Source of the DNA: Methanobacterium sp.
Lineage (GTDB): Archaea; Methanobacteriota; Methanobacteria; Methanobacteriales; Methanobacteriaceae
Reading direction: 5' to 3'
Length of the DNA stretch: 8,284 nucleotides
Assembly: GCA_019084405.1 (NCBI GenBank)
Contig: JAHRFX010000084.1
Span: 1 to 8,284 of the forward strand
How positions within the stretch are numbered: position 1 is the stretch's first letter; the number at the start of each line of letters is the position of its first letter. Under the pieces are notes generated by a model, which made no database searches, was not told where the DNA came from, and saw only the letters and a list, made by a program, of their open reading frames with translations. A program made the translations under genes and the position numbers. This document shows, one piece after another, positions 1 to 6,645 of the stretch.

Positions 1-285
1 ACCTACTATAAAACTTAAAAAAATCATTGTAAATAATGAAATTTTTGTTTGGGGCAGACTGAGCATGTATTTACTCAAGCCCATCACATTATTCATGCTA
101 GACATATCATACCTCTTATAATCACGATTTAAATTTTTATTGTTATTCTAACTTTAAATCGTGATTATAAGAGGTATGATATGTCTAGCATGAATAATGT
201 GATGGGCTTGAGTAAATACATGCTCAGTCTGCCCCAAACAAAAATTTCATTATTTACAATGATTTTTTTAAGTTTTATAGTAGGT
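1..285. repeat. Perfect long inverted repeat at left window edge (133-bp arms, 19-nt loop)
   Basis: Bases 1-133 are the exact reverse complement of 153-285, with no mismatch found base by base (paired positions sum to 286). The loop is 134-152, tttttattgttattctaac. The inner arm holds the ribosome-binding site and about the first 35 codons of the DUF2070 gene, so the outer arm is a backward copy of coding sequence. A perfect 133-bp palindrome with a short loop is unstable in living cells, and this one stops exactly at the window edge. The likeliest reading is an inverted chimera from DNA amplification or assembly, with 1-133 not being true flanking sequence. A real hairpin end is possible but less likely. 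Confidence 0.97.
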
Positions 286-2007
286 TCTATTGGATTTTCA
301 ATTGATCCCACCCCGGGAGTCAGTTTATTACAGGATATAATCTATGGTGGCTCTGCTGGATTTTTGATTTTTGGATTGGGATCCATTATGAGTGGGGCCA
401 TTACCCAGCCCTGGGTAAACTCCCTTAATGGAAGAAAGATGAAGATGAAGCAATCCATGTTTTTAGCCTTATTTTCCATGGTTATACTATCCCTTATTTA
501 TTTAATTGGCTGTGCAGTTTCCACCATCTTTGAAATAAATGTTATACTGGATTCCTTAATATTTGGTTTTGCATTGATTTTCGCCTTCCGGACCCTGGTC
601 ATATGGGGTACTTCCAATATTAGTCTTCTTAATTCCGTATTAATATCCTCAGCCCAGCCCGGTCTCATAATCAGCATGTTAATTGTGGTGTTATTTGTAT
701 CCACCACCGTGGTTGCAGCTATAGGCTACATCAGTGTGCTGGCCTTTTTATTAAAAATCATTATTGCCAGTTCCATCCTCATTTTAGCAATTTATTCTTT
801 TGTAGTGGTAATTGAATCACCTATGCGTAAAAATCTGGGACTGGGTGGCCTGGAATTATTAAGTTTATTTATTTCTCATATAACTGAAGGTTCTACTGCA
901 TTAGAAGGGCTTTTTGAAGAAATAGGAGAACCTATAGATACTTTAGTAGGACTGGTAAGTTTTAAAACATCAAAAGGGATTAAGGCCTTGTTTATAAGTC
1001 CCTGTGTTCATCCCGGACCTATTGGGAGTATTGGTGGTTCCAATATGCCCACCATCCTGGCTGAGAAGTTTGACCATTTCACCATGGTGGCCCATGGGCC
1101 CTCCACCCATGACTTCAATCCAGTATCTACTAATGAAATACTGAAAGTTGAGGATGTTATAAAAAGCTCCCTGGATGATATTTCATATTCTGATAAAGCC
1201 AGTGCATTTGTAAGGGTAGGTAATGAAAAAGCAAAATTAGGGGTTCAATTTTTTGGTGATGATTTGCTTTTGATGGCCACCTTTGCCCCGGATGGGTTTG
1301 ATGATATTGATTTTGGAGTGGGGCTGGCTATGATAAACCTGGCCAAAAATAGGTGTTCTGCTGAAAATATAGTGCTGGTTGATTGTCATAACTGCTTTAA
1401 AGGCGAATCCGGCCGTGTACTTCCCGGTAATAAGGAAGTTTTCCATTTAATGGGGGCTGTTGAAAAGATTGAATGTCTGGATCAGTATGGATCTATACAG
1501 GTGGGATGCAGTCATGATCCTCTGGATAACCTATCCCGGGTAGAAGGAATAGGTCAAAGCGGGGTTAAAGTGATGGTGGTGGAAGTTAAGGAGGAAAAAA
1601 CGGCCTATATTCTATTAGACTCAAATAACATGATTATTGGATTTAGGGAGAAGATAATAGCTGCTGTAAAATCTCAGGGCATAGACCAGGTAGAAGTCAT
1701 GACCACCGATACTCATTCAGTGAATACCTTAGCCGGGGGACATAATCCGGTGGGTAATAAAAAGGCAGATGAGATAATAAATAAAATAGTTGAATCTACC
1801 CAAAAAGCAGTTGAAGATCTGGAAGTTGTTCAGGCAGGCTGTAAATTAAGTAAAATAGAAAATTTGAAAACTTTAGGGCCTACCAATGCCACAGAACTTG
1901 TAGCTACTATCAGTTCCATTGTAGCAGTGAGTAGAATATTCGCCCCTCTGGTATTTATTCTGGCACTGATATTCGTCTTTGTATGGACTTTTCTTTTAGC
2001 CATATAG
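181..2007 (+). CDS. DUF2070 family membrane protein, function unknown
   Basis: This 608-residue protein resembles the archaeal DUF2070 family of predicted membrane proteins common in methanogens. About seven hydrophobic segments fill residues 22-212. A large soluble domain spans roughly 215-580, and one more membrane helix lies at about 583-605. The soluble domain has clustered polar motifs that look like a metal or catalytic centre: HPGP (277-280), HGPSTHD (305-311), DCHNCFKGESG (401-411), TDTHS (509-513) and GGHNP (519-523). The family has no settled function that I know; a membrane-bound hydrolase is an inference from the His/Asp clusters. The start at 181 is preceded by GAGGT (171-175) at 5-nt spacing, which supports it over the later ATGs. 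The first codons also lie in the terminal inverted repeat, so the upstream context is uncertain. Confidence 0.9.
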   Translation: MSSMNNVMGLSKYMLSLPQTKISLFTMIFLSFIVGSIGFSIDPTPGVSLLQDIIYGGSAGFLIFGLGSIMSGAITQPWVNSLNGRKMKMKQSMFLALFSMVILSLIYLIGCAVSTIFEINVILDSLIFGFALIFAFRTLVIWGTSNISLLNSVLISSAQPGLIISMLIVVLFVSTTVVAAIGYISVLAFLLKIIIASSILILAIYSFVVVIESPMRKNLGLGGLELLSLFISHITEGSTALEGLFEEIGEPIDTLVGLVSFKTSKGIKALFISPCVHPGPIGSIGGSNMPTILAEKFDHFTMVAHGPSTHDFNPVSTNEILKVEDVIKSSLDDISYSDKASAFVRVGNEKAKLGVQFFGDDLLLMATFAPDGFDDIDFGVGLAMINLAKNRCSAENIVLVDCHNCFKGESGRVLPGNKEVFHLMGAVEKIECLDQYGSIQVGCSHDPLDNLSRVEGIGQSGVKVMVVEVKEEKTAYILLDSNNMIIGFREKIIAAVKSQGIDQVEVMTTDTHSVNTLAGGHNPVGNKKADEIINKIVESTQKAVEDLEVVQAGCKLSKIENLKTLGPTNATELVATISSIVAVSRIFAPLVFILALIFVFVWTFLLAI

Positions 2008-2040
2008 GTTTATAAACCTTATTTTTTTTTAAAAAAAAAA
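2006..2040. terminator. Bidirectional T/A-tract terminator between convergent genes
   Basis: A 14-bp perfect palindrome (aggtttataaacct, 2006-2019) overlaps the stop codon of the DUF2070 gene and is followed by nine T (2022-2030) and then ten A (2031-2040). On the plus strand the T-run suits archaeal intrinsic termination, which depends mainly on U-tracts. On the minus strand the ten A read as T10 and can stop transcripts of the small membrane gene ending at 2083. A second minus-strand T-run (2065-2071) lies nearer that gene. Placement between convergent genes fits a shared terminator. Confidence 0.7.
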
Positions 2041-2082
2041 TAGTTGAAAATATTAAAAGGCTTTAAAAAAATAAGAAAGATT

Positions 2083-2367
2083 TTAAGTCAGGTTAAGTAG
2101 CATGGACCATACCACAAACCAGATGAACATGAAGGGCATAATCCCACTCCATAGCCAGCCCTTAAATCCACCTACTGCTTCTTTACCTAATATTCTTTCA
2201 GATAGGTTTCCCATAATTATTAATATTACCAGACCTGCCAAAGTTCCAAGAGCTTGATTATTCCCTAATGCTGCAATTGATCCATTGGATATGGTGAAAG
2301 ATACAAATGCGGCTATTATAGCCCCAACAACATGAATACCTGCCATTTTAGCATCAACATCCATCAT
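2083..2367 (-). CDS. Small three-helix membrane protein, EMC6-like (DUF5379-type)
   Basis: The 94-residue product has three predicted membrane helices (about 10-28, 39-57 and 72-92) with short loops and no catalytic motif. Size, topology and the Gly/Ala-rich second helix (NNQALGTLAGLVILIIMG) fit the archaeal EMC6-like proteins of Methanobacteria. Those are distant relatives of the EMC6 subunit of the eukaryotic ER membrane protein complex, which helps insert membrane proteins; a similar role here is inference. A strong GGAGG (2372-2376) lies 4 nt before the first ATG (2367) and 7 nt before the second (2364). The second may be the real start, which would remove one Met. It is convergent with the DUF2070 gene and divergent from rqcH. 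Family recall is from memory; the membrane topology is seen directly. Confidence 0.8.
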   Translation of the reverse strand: MMDVDAKMAGIHVVGAIIAAFVSFTISNGSIAALGNNQALGTLAGLVILIIMGNLSERILGKEAVGGFKGWLWSGIMPFMFIWFVVWSMLLNLT

Positions 2368-2423
2368 TATTCCTCCATAAAATTAAATTTCTATACTTAT
2401 TTACCAGTTGTCAACATTATTAA

Positions 2424-2498
2424 TAGTTAAGGTTTAATAAATATACTTATCATCCTTAACTACCGGTGTTATCCGGATAATCAGTTAATAGTAACTGA
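2424..2498. promoter_or_regulatory. Dyad-rich block in divergent promoter region, candidate operator
   Basis: Three inverted repeats sit side by side in the 222-bp gap between the small membrane gene and rqcH. They are TAGTTAAGG (2424-2432) with CCTTAACTA (2454-2462) across a 21-nt spacer; the perfect palindrome TTATCCGGATAA (2469-2480); and TCAGTTA (2481-2487) with TAACTGA (2492-2498) across 4 nt. The spacer of the first holds a TATA-like aaatatact. The word AGTTAA or its complement recurs three times. Such an arrangement could bind a dimeric regulator of one or both divergent genes. No regulator is identified, and AT-rich DNA produces some dyads by chance. Confidence 0.4.
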
Positions 2499-2541
2499 AA
2501 TATTTCTATATTATTTTAAAATTTAATTTCCTAAATCCATG

Positions 2542-2550
2542 TTATATAAA
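2542..2550 (+). promoter_or_regulatory. Putative TATA box (box A) and SD of rqcH
   Basis: TTATATAAA at 2542-2550 matches the archaeal box A and lies 39 nt before the rqcH start. Initiation about 22-27 nt downstream would give a 5' leader of roughly 15-20 nt. That leader still contains the Shine-Dalgarno GGTG (2581-2584), 5 nt before the ATG and complementary to the CACC of the archaeal 16S rRNA 3' end. The position is good but the call is from sequence alone. Confidence 0.55.
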
Positions 2551-2589
2551 ATTATCTTAAATTAAAATAAATCTTACCCTGGTGTTAAA

Positions 2590-4557
2590 ATGAAAAAAAT
2601 GTCCAATGTAGATATTTATGCTGTATGCCACGAACTTAATGATTTACTGGTTGGTTCCAGAGTAGATAAAGCTTATCAACCTACCAAGGACACCATTATT
2701 ATTCGTTTTCATGTTAAAGGTAAAGGAAGAGTTGATGTTGTTTTCCAGGCAGGTGTCCGCATGCATACTTCCCAGTATCCTATGGAAAATCCTAAATTAC
2801 CTCCCAACTTCCCCATGATGCTCCGAAAATATATAAAAGGAGGGATGGTGAACCAGGTCAAACAGCACAACTTCGATCGGGTAGTGGAAATAAAAATCTC
2901 AAAAGAAGAAGAATACACCCTCATTGTAGAATTATTTGCAAAGGGAAACATCATACTCCTTAACAAAGATAATAACATTATACTCCCCTTAAAACGAAAA
3001 TTATGGAGCGATAGGCAAATTTCTTCCAAGGAAGAGTATAAATTCCCTCCAGATAGAGGAATTAACCCTTTGAAACTGGAAAAAACTGAATTACGAGAAA
3101 TGTTTTCCAAATCAGATAGCGACCTGATACGAACCCTGGCCCGAAATGGTCTGGGAGGTATATATGCCGAGGAAATAATAGAACGCAGTAAATTAGATAA
3201 AAGTATAACTGCTGCTGAAATATCTGAATCCGAGTTAGATACTCTCTATGAATCCATATTGAACTTATTTGAACCTTTAATAAATCATGATTTCAAGCCC
3301 CATATAGTTTCAGGTGGTAAAGAAGATGTGCTACCTCTGGAGCTGGAAATCTATGAAAATAGCACTAAAACATACTTTGATACCTACAATGAAGCCTCTG
3401 ATGAGTTTTTCTCCACTAAAGTACGAAAAGAGATAAAGGGAGTGCAGGAAGAATTGTGGGCAGGTAAGGTTAATAAATATGCTAAACGTTTGAGAATCCA
3501 GGAAGAAACCCTGGAAAAGTTTGAAAAAACCATAGAAAGCTCCACCATAAAAGGGGATCTTATTTATGCCCATTATGCTCTGGTGGAAAAGCTAATTAGT
3601 GTGGTTTTAGAAGCAAGAAATAAGTATTCCTGGGCAGAGATAAGGAAAATACTAAAAGAAGGAAAGAAGAAAGGCCTCCAGGAAGCCCAGGTGGTGGAAT
3701 CCATAGATAAAATGGGGACCATGGTCCTTAATATTGAAAAAGAGAAGGTGATGGTTGATCCCTTAAAGAGTATCCCGGAAAATGCTGAAATTTATTATGA
3801 AAAGGCTAAAAAGGCAAAAAGAAAGATAAAAGGAGTTCTAGTTGCAATAGAAAAAACTAAGGAAAAACTGGTTAAGGTGGAAAAGAAAAAAGACCTGGCT
3901 TTAGAAAACATCATGGTTCCCCAAAAGAGAGTGAAAAAAGATTTGAAGTGGTTTGAGAAACTACGCTGGTTTTTAAGTTCTGATGGTAATCTGGTTATTG
4001 GGGGGCGGGATGCCCATACCAATGAAATCGTGGTGAAAAAACACCTGGAAAACAATGATATTTACCTGCACAGCGATATTCATGGGGCTCCCTCAGTGGT
4101 AATCAAAAAAAATCAGGAGGAAATTTCAGAACAAACACTTCAGGAATCTGGTGAATTTGCTGCTTCTTTTTCCAGTGCCTGGAGTAAGGGATTTGGTTCA
4201 CAGGATGTTTACTGGGTTAAACCAGATCAAGTATCAAAAACACCTCAATCAGGGGAATTCGTAGCTAAAGGGGCCTTTATAATTAGAGGAAGTAGAAATT
4301 ATATCCGGGGTGCTGCCTTAATGGTGGCGGTAGGGGTGGTGGATTATCAGGGTGAAAGGATAATGGCCGGGCCAGTGAGTGCCGTTAAAAAGCATACTGA
4401 TAATTATGTTATCCTGAAACCGGGTTATGGTAAAAAAGAAGCCGTGGCCAAGGAGATATTAAGTAAAATAGATGAAAACAAGAATTTCAAACTGGAAGAT
4501 GTTATCCAGGTATTGCCTTCAGGTAAGTGTGATATCGTTACCTTAAAAAAATACTAG
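2590..4557 (+). CDS. rqcH: Ribosome quality control factor RqcH (NFACT family, Rqc2 homologue)
   Basis: The 655-residue product is a full-length archaeal NFACT protein. The family binds large ribosomal subunits blocked by peptidyl-tRNA and, in Bacillus, recruits alanyl-tRNA to add a C-terminal alanine tail that marks the stalled chain for degradation. NFACT-N opens with the typical MSNVDIYAVCHELN (residues 4-17). Asp96-Arg97, in FDRVVEI, matches the Asp-Arg pair known to be needed for tRNA recruitment. A helix-hairpin-helix-like stretch lies near 176-205 and charged coiled coils at about 280-325 and 400-440. NFACT-R starts near Trp454 with WFEKLRWF, GGRDAH (R473, D474) and DIYLHSDIHGAP (H494, H498). 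The bacterial-type C-terminal extension appears absent. GGTG at 2581-2584 supports the ATG at 2590. It likely has its own promoter. Confidence 0.95.
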   Translation: MKKMSNVDIYAVCHELNDLLVGSRVDKAYQPTKDTIIIRFHVKGKGRVDVVFQAGVRMHTSQYPMENPKLPPNFPMMLRKYIKGGMVNQVKQHNFDRVVEIKISKEEEYTLIVELFAKGNIILLNKDNNIILPLKRKLWSDRQISSKEEYKFPPDRGINPLKLEKTELREMFSKSDSDLIRTLARNGLGGIYAEEIIERSKLDKSITAAEISESELDTLYESILNLFEPLINHDFKPHIVSGGKEDVLPLELEIYENSTKTYFDTYNEASDEFFSTKVRKEIKGVQEELWAGKVNKYAKRLRIQEETLEKFEKTIESSTIKGDLIYAHYALVEKLISVVLEARNKYSWAEIRKILKEGKKKGLQEAQVVESIDKMGTMVLNIEKEKVMVDPLKSIPENAEIYYEKAKKAKRKIKGVLVAIEKTKEKLVKVEKKKDLALENIMVPQKRVKKDLKWFEKLRWFLSSDGNLVIGGRDAHTNEIVVKKHLENNDIYLHSDIHGAPSVVIKKNQEEISEQTLQESGEFAASFSSAWSKGFGSQDVYWVKPDQVSKTPQSGEFVAKGAFIIRGSRNYIRGAALMVAVGVVDYQGERIMAGPVSAVKKHTDNYVILKPGYGKKEAVAKEILSKIDENKNFKLEDVIQVLPSGKCDIVTLKKY

Positions 4558-4599
4558 AATGAAAAATTTAAAAAGAAGTTTTATTTGAGGAATCTAGGT
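4558..4599. terminator. Short T/A-rich convergent gap, possible weak terminators
   Basis: Only 42 bp separate the ends of rqcH and arvC, which converge. The plus strand carries gttttattt (4579-4587). The minus strand reads ctttttaaatttttc across 4563-4577. Either could act as a U-tract terminator, but neither is long and no GC stem precedes them. Confidence 0.3.
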
Positions 4600-4908
4600 T
4601 TATATTTCCCTGGATTTCTTTTTTTCTTTGATCTTCTTATTTAGAAGGAAGTTTATATCTATTACATATTTTCCTTCCTGATCAGAAACTATTATGGAAT
4701 CGTCTTCCATAAGCGAACTTAGATTCACTTCATAGATTCCATGTTGTTTTACCATTATGGTTTCAATGGATTCCTCTTTAACTTCTTCTATTTTTTCTTT
4801 TTTTCCTTCACTGCAGTATTTGAAATATTTACTGCCACATTGGGGGCAGCCTTTAAGAATTTCTTCTGTTGCTTTTAATTTAGCACCACAATTAATGCAC
4901 TGATGCAC
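4600..4908 (-). CDS. arvC: OapC/ArvC-family zinc-ribbon protein
   Basis: The N-terminus forms one zinc ribbon: Cys4-x2-Cys7 (HQCINCG) and Cys21-x2-Cys24 (GCPQCG). A Glu/Lys-rich stretch follows at about 33-48, then a small predicted beta domain (KQHGIYEVNLSSL ... EGKYVIDINFLL, about 55-90) and a basic tail (KKIKEKKKS). This layout matches the archaeal OapC/ArvC family, normally encoded beside OapB and an Era-like GTPase, as here. I chose GTG at 4908 (102 aa) because GGTGAT at 4913-4918 is an ideal Shine-Dalgarno 4 nt upstream and family members begin close to HQC. Alternatives are GTG 4917 and TTG 4920 (106 aa). The gene overlaps the end of arvB by 17 bp, implying coupled translation. The biochemical role is not established; the ribbon suggests a scaffold or partner role. 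Confidence 0.85.
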   Translation of the reverse strand: MHQCINCGAKLKATEEILKGCPQCGSKYFKYCSEGKKEKIEEVKEESIETIMVKQHGIYEVNLSSLMEDDSIIVSDQEGKYVIDINFLLNKKIKEKKKSREI

Positions 4909-5260
4909 CAGAATCACCAATTTCTGCTATCATGGATAAGAAATTAGATTTCTTTTTAACAGCTTTCATTACATTGGCCGGACCAATTATAGTTAGCCCC
5001 ACCTTTCTTTTCTTAGAAAACCCGAAAAAAGATTTTTCGTCCTTTTCCAGGGTGAATATATCAATTCCCACAAATTGCTCAATATCAATTTCCCTCATAG
5101 TGGTCTCTATCAATTCTGCTTCTTCTGCTGGAGTTAATCCACCTTCAATTACTAGCAAATCTCCCTCTTTAACCCTATCGACTATCATGGAAATTTTTTC
5201 CATACTGCTGAGGGATTCCAGAGCATCAGATGATAGAAAATCCATTTTTAATCCTTCCAT
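4892..5260 (-). CDS. arvB: OapB/ArvB-family protein (DUF2073)
   Basis: The 122-residue soluble protein has the conserved pattern of the archaeal DUF2073 family. It shows an N-terminal MEGLKMDFLSSDALE, then SSMEKI (18-23), a Gly-Leu-Thr-Pro-led helix (GGLTPAEEAELIETTMREID, about 40-59), and a C-terminal strand-turn LTIIGPANVMKAVKK. No enzyme motif is visible. It sits 20 bp downstream of the GTPase and overlaps arvC, the standard order of the trio. In Haloferax volcanii these three proteins were reported to act in vesicle formation, with the GTPase as driver; ArvB's own activity is unknown to me. Start: ATG 5260 has a GGTGGGG 9 nt upstream. ATG 5245 (MDFLSS) has a GGAT at 5-nt spacing and is an alternative, but family members as I recall them begin with the longer form. 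Confidence 0.85.
   Translation of the reverse strand: MEGLKMDFLSSDALESLSSMEKISMIVDRVKEGDLLVIEGGLTPAEEAELIETTMREIDIEQFVGIDIFTLEKDEKSFFGFSKKRKVGLTIIGPANVMKAVKKKSNFLSMIAEIGDSGASVH
4913..4918 (-). promoter_or_regulatory. Shine-Dalgarno GGTGAT that fixes the arvC start
   Basis: On the minus strand GGTGAT lies inside the last codons of arvB, 4 nt before GTG 4908. It is complementary to the AUCACC core of the archaeal anti-SD. Its position argues for GTG 4908 and against TTG 4920 or GTG 4917, which overlap the site itself. Confidence 0.6.
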
Positions 5261-5280
5261 TTTTTACAACCCCACCAAAA

Positions 5281-5901
5281 TTATTTAAATTTTCTAACCA
5301 TGGACATGTACAATTCGCCAGTATTCTCTCCATGTAAAGCGGAAATAGGCACCACCGTGTGCTGTGGAAATACGGATACGATTCTATCTGGATTTGATTC
5401 TTCCATGTCTATTTTATTGGCCACTATTACAAATGGAATTTTTCTAGCTTCTAAATTCCCGATAATGGTAATATTGGCCTGAGTTAATGGATCACGAGTG
5501 GCATCCATAACCAGTAAAACTCCAGTAACATCATCCAACCATTTAATAGCCTCAATTATCCCTTTAGTCGCTTCTTTTGCTCTATCTTTTGCTTCATCTT
5601 CGGATAATCCAAATTCCAGGAAGTTTTTATAATCCACCTTGGTGGCAATCCCTGGTGTATCAATTATATCAAAGTCAAGTTCCACCCCATCCTGTTTAAT
5701 AGAAACTCTTTCCTGCCGATAAACACTACGTGTTTCGTGAGGAATATTGGAAACCAGACCAATAGGCTTTCCCAACCAGTCCTGAGACATGGTATTAGCA
5801 AGAGTGGTTTTTCCAGAATTAGGATGGCCATAAAGCCCAATTTTTAATTTTTCATCCCTTCTAAGCAGTTTATTTAAAAATCTCATGAAAAATTCACGCA
5901 T
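5281..5901 (-). CDS. arvA: Era-like small GTPase OapA/ArvA
   Basis: The 206-residue P-loop GTPase has all main G motifs: G1 GHPNSGKTT (25-33), a switch I candidate Thr57 in IPHETRS, G3 DTPG (81-84), G4 NKID (162-165) and G5 SAL (187-189). It lacks the KH RNA-binding domain of bacterial Era, so it is not a 16S rRNA maturation factor of that type. The first 15 residues (MREFFMRFLNKLLRR) alternate bulky hydrophobic and basic residues like an amphipathic membrane-binding helix. Neighbouring arvB and arvC identify it as the archaeal OapA/ArvA GTPase, whose Haloferax homologue is needed for extracellular vesicle production. The role here is inferred from that. A GTGAT lies only 3 nt before ATG 5901; Met6 (5886) is an alternative start but would cut the helix. 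The gap to the upstream hydrolase gene is 45 bp. Confidence 0.92.
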   Translation of the reverse strand: MREFFMRFLNKLLRRDEKLKIGLYGHPNSGKTTLANTMSQDWLGKPIGLVSNIPHETRSVYRQERVSIKQDGVELDFDIIDTPGIATKVDYKNFLEFGLSEDEAKDRAKEATKGIIEAIKWLDDVTGVLLVMDATRDPLTQANITIIGNLEARKIPFVIVANKIDMEESNPDRIVSVFPQHTVVPISALHGENTGELYMSMVRKFK

Positions 5902-5946
5902 TTTATCACTCTTTTAGTGTAAATAAATTAATTATTATCATCGATA

Positions 5947-6645
5947 TTATTCCTGATAAATTTCACCGGGTTTTAAGATAACAACATCAATATCCGGGCT
6001 TTTAGATTTAACAAGTTCTACGAAATGCTCCGGATCCTGCTGTATAATTGGAAAAGTATTATAATGCATAGGAATAACCTTTTGAGGATAAATCCATTGA
6101 GCTGCAATGGCTCCGGCCTCGGGATCCATGGTAAACCGGTCTCCAATAGGTAAAATGGCCATATCTGGTTTAAATATTTCCCCTATAACCTGCTTCATAT
6201 CCCCAAATAAGCCGGTGTCCCCGGCATGATAAATACGATAACCATTTTCCAGCTGGATTATAAATCCTGCGGCACTACCACCAGGGGCCACCTCTTCCAT
6301 GAAGTCAATATCTGAGGAGTGCTGGGCATCAACCATGGTAATTTTAATATTTTGCACCATGCTGGATCCTCCGGTATTCATACCTACTGTTTCAAAACCC
6401 TGCTGAGCTAGAAATATGGATAACTCATGATTGGCAATTAAAAGAGCATTACTCCGGTCTGCTATTTCCATAGCATCCCCAAAGTGATCGGCATGACCAT
6501 GGGTTAACAGGATTACATCTGCCCCTATATCCTCCACCGCCACCTGGCAGGAAGGATTGTTACTGATAAATGGATCAATAAGGATCTTTAGATTTTCTTC
6601 ACTGACAATTTCAAATGCCGAGTGCCCAAACCATCGTATTTCCAC
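5947..6645 (-). CDS. UPF0173 metal-dependent hydrolase (metallo-beta-lactamase fold)
   Basis: The 232-residue protein is a compact UlaG-like metallo-beta-lactamase-fold hydrolase of the UPF0173 family common in archaea. The metal site is complete: His8 (WFGHSAFE), the HxHxDH motif THGHADHFGD (H49, H51, D53, H54), His109, Asp143 (HAGDTGLFGD) and His194 (IPMHYNTFP). The known UlaG enzyme is a lactonase acting on ascorbate-6-phosphate, but the substrate of the archaeal members is not known, so only hydrolase is safe. It starts with GTG at 6645, sharing one base with the TAG of the preceding gene. GGAGG (6653-6657) sits 7 nt upstream, so it is almost certainly translated from the same mRNA as the PLD-like gene. 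The GTPase gene follows after 45 bp. Confidence 0.92.
   Translation of the reverse strand: MEIRWFGHSAFEIVSEENLKILIDPFISNNPSCQVAVEDIGADVILLTHGHADHFGDAMEIADRSNALLIANHELSIFLAQQGFETVGMNTGGSSMVQNIKITMVDAQHSSDIDFMEEVAPGGSAAGFIIQLENGYRIYHAGDTGLFGDMKQVIGEIFKPDMAILPIGDRFTMDPEAGAIAAQWIYPQKVIPMHYNTFPIIQQDPEHFVELVKSKSPDIDVVILKPGEIYQE

Noticed and set aside
498..1446. Two 69-codon minus-strand open frames within the DUF2070 gene
   Set aside because: Antisense shadows; no SD and no protein family features.
2709..4055. Several 80-133-codon minus-strand open frames within rqcH
   Set aside because: All are shadows of the RqcH reading frame with no recognisable protein features.
4932..5288. 118-codon plus-strand open frame
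   Set aside because: Antisense to arvB, whose protein has recognisable family motifs; no domain or plausible SD on the plus strand.
5281..5901. Bacterial-type Era (16S rRNA maturation GTPase)
   Set aside because: The protein ends soon after the G5 motif and has no KH domain; the neighbours are OapB and OapC.
5907..5919. Small hairpin CACT-loop-AGTG over the arvA Shine-Dalgarno
   Set aside because: A 4-bp stem is too weak to claim as an RNA regulator in AT-rich DNA.
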